The notes beneath the pieces were generated by a model. That model saw only the letters and a program-made list of their open reading frames with translations. It was not told where the DNA came from and did no database searches. This document shows, one piece after another, positions 36,233-45,860 of a DNA stretch of 64,000 bases. The stretch lies in contig CM020507.1 of assembly GCA_009823395.1 (NCBI GenBank), forward strand, positions 8,541,001-8,605,000, written 5' to 3'. Position 1 is the stretch's first letter, and every line of letters starts with the position of its first letter. The DNA is from Thamnaconus septentrionalis. Taxonomy: Eukaryota > Chordata > Actinopteri > Tetraodontiformes > Monacanthidae. Position numbers and translations under genes: made by a program.

Positions 36233-39200
36233 GCTTTATTTTGAAACTCTTTGCGTTTGAGCAGCCACCACTCATTGGAGACAAATAAGCCATGGACTGG
36301 AGATGAATGGCTCATTGCCCAACGCTCCTCCATCACCATTGTGGCTGAGATGGTTGAGTGAGTGTATGTAAACACTACATAGTGTCTCAGCGCTGCTCAC
36401 AGTGCAGAACCAACGCAGAAACCCTCTAATTGCTCTTGAAGGACTTGAAGCAACACAAGTAGATGATAGCCATCGGTCAGTCACCCAGGTTCCGGCTTGT
36501 GTCCATCACCTCTGACAGAAGAGATAATACATTTAAGAGATTATTTTACAAGAGTGGATGAAAAAATGTTTTACCGACACAAAACAATCAAACGCACCAT
36601 GTAGCTTTTTTAATATATAGATTTTAATTCAACTCAGACACTGCCCAGTGCTTACTTCGCAAACAGGTCATCGGAGAAAGTGTGTGAAAGGTGTGGAAGG
36701 GGTGGGCTTCCTCGGGCTGAGCAGAGACGACGAAGAAAGGGGAGTAATCTACTCTGTCTGCTACATTACCCATGAATGAAGTCAAAGCACATCAGGGGAC
36801 TCGGTGGATGCACACTGGCCTGGGACACAATGGGAGAGTGCGGTCAGACACTTTGTAGCGCTTGAATTCATCGATCCGGCTTCCCCACATCCCTCACTTG
36901 ACTTCTGACTGGCCTTTGGAAGTCATTGTCATTATTATATTATTGTTATTATTATTATTACCATATTTAAACCATGTCTTTCCATCATAAATAGAGCTGC
37001 CAATCGGCCCTTAAAATACAGAACTGTCCCGTATTTGACTGTGAAATGGTGTGAAACTCTCACTTTCTTCATGGAACAGACCGGATTTAAAACTAAAGCG
37101 CCAACCCAAAACTGAAATGCGAGCATGCATAGCGTTCTTATCTATGTTAGCAGGCAAGCATCTTGTAAACAAGTGGCTATTCGATCCCTGTGCCCCGTCA
37201 CTCTCCACTTTTAGAACAAAGTGGCCCCTGGTCGGGGATGTCCCTGCTGGCAAGGAGGTGTCCAGACTTGTCACACCGCCTTGACCCCAGCCGACAGTGA
37301 AGGCCCCCTCCATGATTCATGAAGATACCTTAAAAATAGATATGAGTAATATCCTTTTTATTAATGTAAACCAAGCAAGGTACCCTCAAGGTCAGTTACC
37401 ATGGCGCCTGAAAGTGGCCCTGCACTAGATTTTCATTGTTTATATCGTGGTTATGATTTCACAAACAAAAGAAAAGCACATTTCCTCCCTGGGGCCTTCC
37501 TGAATGCCTTCAGAAATCCATAGCAGTGTGGCACTTTAGATTCCGGGGAAGGGTGTGAAGGGGGGCTGCGGTTTAGCACCTTCTGCTCTTACATGTAATA
37601 AGTAGCTACTTGTGCATAAACAATTGTCAGTGCCATGGTAACAGTGGGTAATGGAGATGCAGGGGTGGCTGTTTATTTTGAATGAAACACTCAAAGGTGT
37701 GTCAGTTATTTGACAAATACACTGACGCTGAGGTGGAGAGCAGAACTCGAATTAACAGGAAGTTAAAGGGGAAATTAACATTGTTGTGAGCATTTTTTTT
37801 TTCAAGCAGATGACGAAAGAAAAGAAAAATCCAGGATGGGAGATTCTGTGACCAAGTTTTCAATCAGTTGATCAATTTGATCCAACTGCCTGAACATTTT
37901 CCAGAGGCTGCAAAATGTAATTGATAATAAGCAAACATGTTTTTGACTGTTTGAGTTGACTCATATTGTAAATGCAGGCCTTATTGCCGAGTCATCAAGG
38001 AGCCACAGGTTTCCCAGATAGAAAGAAGTACTATCTGGAAGGGTACTTTTCAGACGTTCCCCTTTGTGCCCAGAGGGAATTTTTGGTTTATTTTCCAAGA
38101 AATATATCAACTTAGACACAGTGCTGATGCATTTATTTTTTACACCAAAAAAAAATGTTTTTTTCTGTTTAAGTAGACGTCCCTTAAGATGATGCGCACA
38201 GACCTTTTAAGATAGTGCAGTGCAATACAACTGCAACACAGACGTTGACTGCAGACAGTATTGTGTGGGACTTGGCAGACACCCCCTGAAGCGTCTTTTG
38301 AGAGAGGTTACCTTGTTTGCCCCTTGAGCTATTTTCGCTCTGCCTCTCTGTCTGGACTCGCCAGTCTGTGAAAATACTCCTCGCTAACTTTACGTCCCTT
38401 TCATGCCTGTCATGACATCACCAACATCAGGTATCCAAAGCAGACGGCAGTAAACGCTGTTTGTGTAATAAGCATTATTAACACACCTGCTTTGCAGCGC
38501 ATTCCTGATTACACAGTCTAATGGAAGAGGCATTTCGAGCAGGATTAGTCAAGCCTGGGGGCCTACACCTGAACCTCAATCCTACTTTTATATGCAAGAG
38601 TCCCCAAATGGAAAAAAAAAAAAAGAAAGCGCTGCGGAAAATGCCGTTGTTGATTTTCCTGGTAGCGCATTTGATCTTCTGCCTCACCTGTTTTTACCTG
38701 GTTCACCACACCAAGAGTTGTGGCCCAGCGTGCCAATCGGGTGTTTAAGGTCAGCTGATAAAACGCACAATCAAGATGGGCAGGAGTCACCACTTCAAAG
38801 TCAAAACAATTTAATTGCACATTGCACTCAACGGCGTGAACTTGTTTTTCCTGAAGTCTATCCAGTTGTGAATTGTGTTGTTGCTGCTTTGATCAAAAAG
38901 ACTACAAACGCTAATTTCTCCTCCACTGTGCACGCTGCCCTCTGGCATTTTATGACACAATCTTTGTCACTTAAATCTGTCAGATACAAACTGAGCTATT
39001 AATGTGCTTTAGGGCGAATCCTAATGAAATACCTCTTTTTTAGTTGCACATGTTGTGTCTTGCCCAACACGAAATTCGACATGCTGCAATAGGCAAATTT
39101 TAAAGACAGGAAATCTGTCTTGTTTACCACACGGATTATTATTCTTTCCAGTCCGCAAGTGGGTGGTGGTAATTGTTGTCAGTTTTGCTTCTTCGACTGT

Positions 39201-39699
39201 GGGCAAAGCACTTGATTGTCTTTGTACCACCACCAACACGTACCAAATTTGCAAAACCACCTATATATCTGTTTTGGGGTTGTTGTTGTTTTTTTTTTTC
39301 CAATCGTTATGAATATATGAGCACCAACTGAAAGCAGTCTGCCACTGTGCCATGTCGCATTATACCATGAAGAAATGGTGGGCTGGTAGTCAACCTTGCT
39401 TTTTGGTGTTTGGAAGGCAGCTTTGGAAGCGTCCGCACGGAGCGTTAACTTTTAATTTCATTTCTAAATTTAAGCTCTACTTTATGTTGCACCAAATTAC
39501 CGAAGCAGCTTATGTCGGCGGAATCGTTCTGCGTTCCTCCGTGATTTATTTTTGAGTGCGATTTGTCAGTTTTGAAGTCTCCAGAGAAGCTCTCTGCAGT
39601 TGTTGGGGAATGAACGGAATGTTATAAGTGCGCCTCATCAGATCTAATGAGGTCCCATATGAGAGGTTGAAGATCTCTGGTGCGATATCCGCCGAGTGT

Positions 39700-39742
39700 G
39701 GCGCTGGGTTTGCAGGGTGTCAGCCCAGCGCCGCTACCCTGC
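39700..39742. other. two interleaved perfect inverted repeats
   Basis: GGCGCTGGG at 39700-39708 pairs with CCCAGCGCC at 39724-39732. GCAGGGT at 39712-39718 pairs with ACCCTGC at 39736-39742. The two pairings overlap in pseudoknot order, so they are alternatives or would form a strained pseudoknot in RNA. The surrounding 39620-39790 sequence is GC-richer than its flanks and has no recognisable gene. Confidence 0.6.
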
Positions 39743-40686
39743 GGCGTCACGAGTCCTCACTGCTGACATCCTCTCGGAATGCTGCGCCTCAGCCGATTAG
39801 ATTCAGCGTTGGCTGGAACCAGATCAAGTGGCTTTGGGCGTTCAGAGGAGCAGCTATTGCACAGCTTCCAGATGAAGACTGCTCTAGCCGTGATTTTGAA
39901 AGATGGGGATATCCATGAAGAAGCGAGAAGCATGTGCTGTGCTTTTGTTGACGGCAAAAGCATAAAAGCACTTATTTTTAACTTTGTAGAAAGACTTTGA
40001 ACGGCGTCCACTTTATTTTGTTTCATTGAAATAGTCTCCAGGTGTCCAAGGTGGCATTTCCTTTAACAACATTTTTTGTTCCGTTAATCCGTAATTTCTT
40101 TAATTCCAGCCTGTGGAAAGTCCTTTTTATCACCTGGGGAAGCACGCTTCCATTCAACGGCTAATGGGAGGATGACATTTCCTGGTGTGTACATCCGGAT
40201 AGTGGCATGTTAATGGAAACCCCGACATGATGTTAACAGAAACCTTTGTGTAATGACATCTTGTAATTGAGGCTTTTGAAGTGAATCATAGGTGTTTAAA
40301 CTGTTTTGGCTCTCTTGGCATGTTACAATCTGCTCACTCCTTTTGTACCACCGTCATTAAAATTGAGGTGTTTCCCGGGTCTCAGGTAAGGTATGCGTGG
40401 GAAATAATTGAAAATAATACTAAAATATACTGAGTATTTGTGACTCGTGAACACAGGTCAAAGTCAATCAGGGTAGAATTGTTAGGCCCTTGTCACTTTT
40501 TGTGTCCTTACAAAAAAGAGGTAGTAATGCCGCCATCACGCTGGGCTATTATTTTAGTCACACACAAGCCTCCATCTGAGGAATGTTCCAACCACCAGGA
40601 GCTATCTGAGGGCAGATAGGTGGATACTGTCCAGTTGGAGCTAGAAGATCAGATGACCTCTAGTCCCATGTTGGGTTGCCTTCACA

Positions 40687-41074
40687 AGCTGTGTTTCTAT
40701 TACCCCTAGAATTGCGCAAAACCAAAATATTGCAATTAAAAAAACTGGTAATGGAAACACCTAAACTTTGGAAACACTTTTTTTGCACATACACAGCGCC
40801 GGACGTGACGTACGGGGTCATGTGACCAGTTCACTTCAGGTGAAAATGGCGCGTTATGTTTGGACGGAGGAGGAGACGGAATATTTTTTACAAGTAATCA
40901 AAGAGAAAAATAGAACAACCATTCTTGACGGCAAATGTAAACAAACAAAAGCAAACATACAGCTTATGCGTTTCAAACCGTTCAATGGAAACGCCTGCAA
41001 ATCGCAATTGTACTTTGTTGAAATTTTAGAAATATTGCCTTTATTTGGCGAAAAACTGTAATGGAAACGCAGCT
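40687..41074 (+). mobile_element. non-autonomous DNA transposon, copy 3
   Basis: Its ends are AGCTGTGTTTCTATTACCCC and GTAATGGAAACGCAGCT. The body runs: AATTGCGCAAAACC, AAACTGGTAATGGAAACACC, GGACGTGACGTACGG, GGTCATGTGACC at 40816-40827, the MARYVWTEEET frame from 40846, AATGGAAACGCCTGCAAATC, and the GAAATTTTAG block near the right end. Compared with copies 2 and 4 it lacks the CTCTCA...CATGAGGTGG section, so it has its own internal deletion. Plus orientation. No transposase is encoded. Confidence 0.8.
40846..40936 (+). pseudogene. Myb/SANT-like first-exon remnant in transposon copy 3
   Basis: ATG at 40846 opens 30 codons that read MARYVWTEEETEYFLQVI, then KEKNRTTILDGK. One base later is GTAAAC (GT at 40937), a plausible splice donor. 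The pattern of Trp, acidic residues, a FLQVI helix and LDGK matches the first half of Myb/SANT-like DNA-binding domains. In those domains LDGK is followed by an R/K-x-N segment, which would lie in the next exon. This is the best preserved of the three copies in the window. Upstream, within 50 bases, are TGACGTA and GGTCATGTGACC promoter-like words. Function today is doubtful, since no second exon is present within the element. Confidence 0.5.
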
Positions 41075-41278
41075 ACTCATGGACTTTTTGCTTTGTTTTG
41101 TTTTTTTTCCCAATCAAATGACTTGTTCTCAATCATTTTTGCAGATTTCCCAATGGCTGCTTTGGATTCACACTGCAAAAAATAAATAAATAAAATAGCA
41201 GGCGCCCTGCACAGGCTCACATGTGCTCGCCGTGCTTTTTGCGTTGTGGGATACGATCCAACACAACCCGACAACAAA

Positions 41279-41398
41279 ATGAGTCGTGGCAGGGAGGAGG
41301 CGAAATGCATCTACATTTGGGCGGATGAACGCATTTCCCAGATGTTGGACTGCACACGAAACGGTGAAGTTCATAAAATGCGTGCGTGGACGGATTAG
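41279..41398 (+). pseudogene. second, different Myb/SANT-like peptide remnant
   Basis: ATG at 41279 opens 39 codons ending with TAG. They read MSRGREEAKCIYIWADERIS, then QMLDCTRNGEVHKMRAWTD. The W-A-D-E-x-I-x-x-M-L-D-x-T-x-x-N-G-E-V spacing resembles Myb/SANT-like domains of transposon-derived fish proteins. The sequence differs from the MARYVW frame 430 bases upstream, so it is a separate source. It is too short to be a complete domain. I treat it as a remnant of another element or a captured exon. It could also be a chance frame. Confidence 0.3.
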
Positions 41399-41443
41399 TG
41401 CAGCAGTATGTGGAGGTTTGAGACCATATCGTTCATATTGACA

Positions 41444-41479
41444 AGCAATCTTTTGTCCCCAAAAAGACAAAAGATTGCT
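41444..41479. repeat. perfect 14-bp inverted repeat with 8-base loop
   Basis: AGCAATCTTTTGTC at 41444-41457 and GACAAAAGATTGCT at 41466-41479 are exact reverse complements separated by CCCAAAAA. This is a hairpin or cruciform candidate. It lies just after the Myb/SANT-like remnant at 41279 and may belong to the same decayed element. Confidence 0.9.
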
Positions 41480-41667
41480 GGACAGAACATATCGAGGCTG
41501 CTGGTTCCAATTGTTCCCATTGCAAACAAACTGGCTCACGGTTTGAATGCAATCGAGCTGAAAGCAACTCTTCCAGACGCTGCGAGTTCTGCTGGTCGGT
41601 CCACATTGGAGTGTTGTGGTCATGGGCCATCATGGATGATCTAAAACAACCGATCCAAAGGAGAAAC

Positions 41668-41820
41668 ACAGCCTCGGTTTTCGGAATAATGTGTTAAATC
41701 ACTTCATGTGTGAAAGCTCTGATACCGTAGTAACTCGCTCAATATTAACAAACACCTTCACACACACACACACACACACACACAAATTAACGTAAGTGTT
41801 TTATTCCGAAAATCACAGCC
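41668..41820. repeat. short inverted-repeat element around a CA tract
   Basis: The left arm ACAGCCTCGGTTTTCGGAAT is mirrored by the right arm ATTCCGAAAATCACAGCC with a few mismatches. The 110-base interior contains a (CA)n tract at 41758-41784. The layout resembles a very small MITE or foldback element. No target duplication was identified. Confidence 0.45.
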
Positions 41821-42794
41821 AACATCCCAGTTCCCTTTCTATCCATACACTCTTGGGACGTTTGTTTAAAAAAGTTTCCAGTCATTGGTGATAATGATTT
41901 TGCAAATCCCAGCATAGCTCTGACAGTCGCTGACACTTTGTATTTCTAACATAAATCCGAATGAAGTGATGGCAAAATTATCTCCTTTAGTTTAGACATT
42001 TGTTTGACTCTGCTGCTCATAAATCGAGTGGAATCCAAACACCTCGAGCTGGAAACATTTCTTGCTGTCATGATGGAGAGGTTGGCTTGCATTGCCCAGG
42101 CTTTCCTGAAAAGGGGGTCACTGTTCCTGCTTCCTTGTCTCCTAACCAGGAACCGACTCCTTTCACCAAGTAGGGGTTCTTAGAGTCACGCCGTCAAACT
42201 TTCGATCTTATTCAGGGCGTCATCGCCTGCATCTTTTTTTTTTTTTATATTTGTTTGCTTCCTTGCCACGTATGAGTGACATTCAGAGTGTGTCATGCAG
42301 AATTTTTTTTTACAGCCAGTGGACCTTTCGAGAGTATTTACCAGAAACTTAAACATCTAATAATATTCAATCTGTTCATCACAGTTCTCCCACATTTCAT
42401 TCAAAATCTCCACCCGCGATGTGTTTATCCCGGCATCGCGCAATATTGAGCGCCCACGCACATGCCACATCCTCACTATGCCCTTCTCTCAGAAGAAACA
42501 CAGATGGGGAGCTGTGACCCTGTAAGGTGCACGCCGGCCAAAAGTATCTCAGAACTTTTTCTCAGAAATTCTTTTGGAACGCAGTGAGAATTAGGGGAGC
42601 TCATGTTGCAAAGAACAAGGTGTTTAAACTGAATCTCATTGAAATAACATGCGTCACGTTCGCCCGCCACACGCTGATCCCAGTCACCACCGCCAGGTGG
42701 GAGACATCCGGTAGCTTTTTTTTGTTTTTTTGGACTGTTTTCTCCGACAGACCGCTCGGCTCTCGTCACTGACGGCGTCTCTCGACCCGAGGCA

Positions 42795-42850
42795 CGTAGC
42801 TGGGTAACCGATCCAAGTCTTTAATGCACTGAGCTACAAGTCCTGCCCTG
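42795..42850 (-). repeat. possible tRNA-derived SINE fragment
   Basis: On the minus strand it reads CAGGACTTGTAGCTCAGTGC, then ATTAAAGACTTGGATCGGTT. TAGCTCAGTGC resembles the Pol III A box of tRNA genes and tRNA-derived SINEs. No intact B box or tRNA cloverleaf follows, so it is not a tRNA gene. Confidence 0.3.
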
Positions 42851-43974
42851 CAGAAAAGCCTTTTGAGCCGAGCACATGCTGAATCTTGCCTCTCTTGTTT
42901 TCCAGCGCCGATATATTGTATAGTGCCGTACTGTCATCCGAATGTGAGTAATTACTTAATAACGGTTGGCAGACGATCTGAGAGACGAGATGAAAACAAA
43001 CAATTTGTTAAAGCTGTGGCTCTGGGATGATCAAAAATGAAGTGTCAAACAATAATGGACAGACTCTCGCACCTCAGTGCAAATTACTCAAATGACTTAA
43101 TTAAATTGTAGATTTGAACGTTAGGAATCGTTCTTTAGCACATGCAAGAGACCAGACTTGTTTCAGCCTCAGGGGCCACGTTTCAACTGACTGCCATAAA
43201 ATACTGGGCCTACCTGAAGAACATCAACCTCAAACTTTCTCTGCAACGTTTTGTGTGCAGCGTTTTCTCCTATTCTCACTTTCAGCGCCTCTCACTGAAT
43301 ATTGCACAAATGTGCACTGATAATTTATTTTTCTTTTTTTTCGCTCAAACCATGTTGTGAACTGTCCAAGACGGAAGAGGGAAGGCTAGTCAACCACTGT
43401 CCTCACATTTTGCACATGGTGAACTGGCAGGTCTTGGCGCACACTGGGTGGTGGCTGTGCTCGGTGACTCATGTGGCGCCCAGTGTCTGAAACTTTCGTC
43501 AAACGTCTGGCACATGGTGTGTGTGTGCGTGCGTGTGTGTGTGTTTGTGTGTGTGTCATTGTGGCCTGTGACGCTGGTGGCTCTAAATTACCCGGTGGCT
43601 GCCGATTGGTCGGCGAGATGATGAGGCACAGGTAAGGACCAATCAATAAAGCATAAGACGTGTGAGCAACTCTGCCACCAAATGCTCCCGAGCGACTTGT
43701 TAAGATCGCCCTGACAATACCTTGCACTTGCGTCACTGGAAAACACACAGCCATTGCCAGCTCATTTGGAGGACATCAGCCGGACGAAAGTCACGAATAG
43801 AAATGTTAAATTTTGCGTCTTTGTTTTTTTCGCCCCATTTTGTTTTTACTTTTTTTGTCTTTACCACCATCTGTTAGTTTACTCATAACAACCATCCAGT
43901 CATACATAGCCGATTTAAAAACTGCGTCAGGGACATTTGAAGACGTGGAGGTTTACAGCAGCAACATTTTTTGA

Positions 43975-44180
43975 TTGATTGATTTGATTGATCTGTTTAT
44001 TGAATTGTCAAACACCATGATTGATTCATCGACACATTTGTTCAATAATATTCCCACAATTGCATCCACGATAGTCACAAAACATAACACAACCTATAAA
44101 TTAAAATAGGGACACATGCAAACAAAATGCAAAACAAAATTCTATAAATTTAACCAAAGCAAAAACATCATTTTCAAACA
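43975..44180. repeat. GATTGATT-rich tract and LINE-tail-like A-rich segment
   Basis: TTGATTGATTGATTTGATTG is followed by a long stretch dominated by A and C with CAAACACC, ACAAAACATAACACAACC and CAAAACAAAATTC. Short tandem GATT repeats next to A-rich sequence are common at the 3' ends of fish LINE and SINE insertions. The family was not identified. Confidence 0.3.
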
Positions 44181-45289
44181 ACCAGCAACGAATCTCCCAT
44201 TCATTTTTTCAGAATAAAACAGCTATTGATGAACCGTTAAAGTTGCAGGCACAGAATACCTGCAAGGATTGAACGTTGCTAGTGTCGCTCAGACAGAAGG
44301 GGACACTGTGGAGGGCATTGCAGAAGATGAGGCATTTACCAGGTGGGGACCAAAAGCTGGCCAGTCTCTCGCCTCGGCGCTGCGTGTTTCACACACCTGT
44401 CACATGACGCCAGCGTGTCCCATCGAATTACGTCGCGGACATGAGTGTCGCCCTGTTGTGTAAAGAGTACAAGAAGGTGGCGGTGATATTTAAAGGCTCA
44501 GTGGGGGGTGGAGGGGACGTTGGCAAGTACACAGTGAACACTGATGCTCTTAACAAAAAGTGAGGCTGCGTTGGACACTTGCAGAGGTTGCCCTGTTTTC
44601 CTTTCGCTCATCGCCGGGCCCAAAAAAAAAAGTCTTCCGAAGTAAAAAGCACCACTCACTCGTGAGCATTCGGAAACGGCAGGACATCAGTAATGGTTTG
44701 CTGCGAGCCCCGTCAAATGATTCAGCAGATGTCAGAATCTGGGTTGCTCTCGCCTCCAGAGGGTTGAGAAATGTTGCAGAAGCAGACGTGAGCCAATGTA
44801 ACCTGTCCTCTCCTCTCTAATGGTGGCCGCACTTCCAACAGCGCTCGTCGCCAGCGCTGATGAGATCATCGCACCTTGTCAGATGTTTATATTAGCTGGC
44901 CTGCCATCAAAATTGAACTATTGAAACGCGCAGTCAGCATGTAAAAAAACAAAAAAACAAAAACAAAATTCCGCTCATCTAGCCTGCCATTGAATCTCGA
45001 CCTGCGGACGTCAAATGAAGAGGAATGTGCGAATTCGTTGGAGCCCCTGGATGCACCATGAATGTTGGGGTTTTTTTGTGCCGACAAAAAAATAATCTTC
45101 GTCAGATGAGCCGAGTGTGGAGTGTAGAGATTGGCGCGTTCCAGAGAAGGGAGGCACTCGCAGACTTTCTGCGCCCGTTGTCGCACCATCAAAGTTGTGC
45201 GATTAAAAAGGAGGAGGGGGGGATGACGGATACCTCCGACACGATGAATCTGCAATTCTCTCCACGTTGTCTGTGAGAGGGGCAGACAA

Positions 45290-45860
45290 GACGGATGGAG
45301 GTGCGGCAAGGCAGACAGGCAGAGAGGGAGGAAGAGGAGGAGGAGGAAGAAGAGGGAGGCGGGGGGGAAGGGAGGGTCAGGTGGCGTGACTTTTTTTTTT
45401 TTGTTCCGCGGCTGAGTGACCTTGACAGTGGAGCAGCAGCTAGCAACTCGGGTAGCTCGCTCCGATAGCGCGACTGTCTCTCCCCTCTCTTTGTCTCTCC
45501 CTCTCTCTGCTCTGCTCTGCTCACAGTGAGCTCAGCTCTCCGGCGGCGGTGACGCTTTTTGACCGCCGCCGCCGCCTCTCTGCAGCAGCAGCAGCAGCGG
45601 CGGCAGCAGCGGCGGCAGCGGCAGCAGCGGCAGCGGCGGCGGCGGCGGCAGCTCTCCCCCTCCTGCCTTACGTGTGCTCTTTTTTCCAGACAAGCGGGTT
45701 TAAAAAGTCAACTGCGCATTGAGCCGTCTAGACTGAAGCCAGTCAGCAAGTAAACCTCCCCTCCCCCCACACGCCCCGTCCTCCCTCCCCCCCTCCTCCC
45801 CCTCAACTGGTGGGTGTTGCTGGCTACAGTGGAAAAATGGATGAGGAGCAGGTGACCTTG
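45290..45860 (+). promoter_or_regulatory. CpG-rich candidate internal promoter / untranslated first exon
   Basis: A purine-rich run at 45310-45376 includes four G-tracts (45354-45376, a G-quadruplex pattern). It is followed by a CTCTCTC-rich segment, GAGCTCAGCTCTCCGG, and a GCC/GCA/GCG triplet cluster at 45541-45651 dense in CpG. Next come GTTTAAAAAGTCAACTGC and a donor-like CAGCAA|GTAAAC near 45750. This is the typical appearance of a vertebrate CpG-island promoter with a 5' UTR. It lies inside the last ARL15 intron on no recognised coding exon. It could drive a short ARL15 transcript, a non-coding RNA, or act as an enhancer. Confidence 0.4.

Noticed and set aside
42795..42850. A functional tRNA gene on the minus strand
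   Set aside because: Only an A-box-like stretch is present. No anticodon arm, T arm or terminator run can be assigned.
43386..43754. 122-codon minus-strand frame with a His/Thr-rich middle
   Set aside because: The middle is a CA-repeat translation, and the flanks have no recognisable domain.
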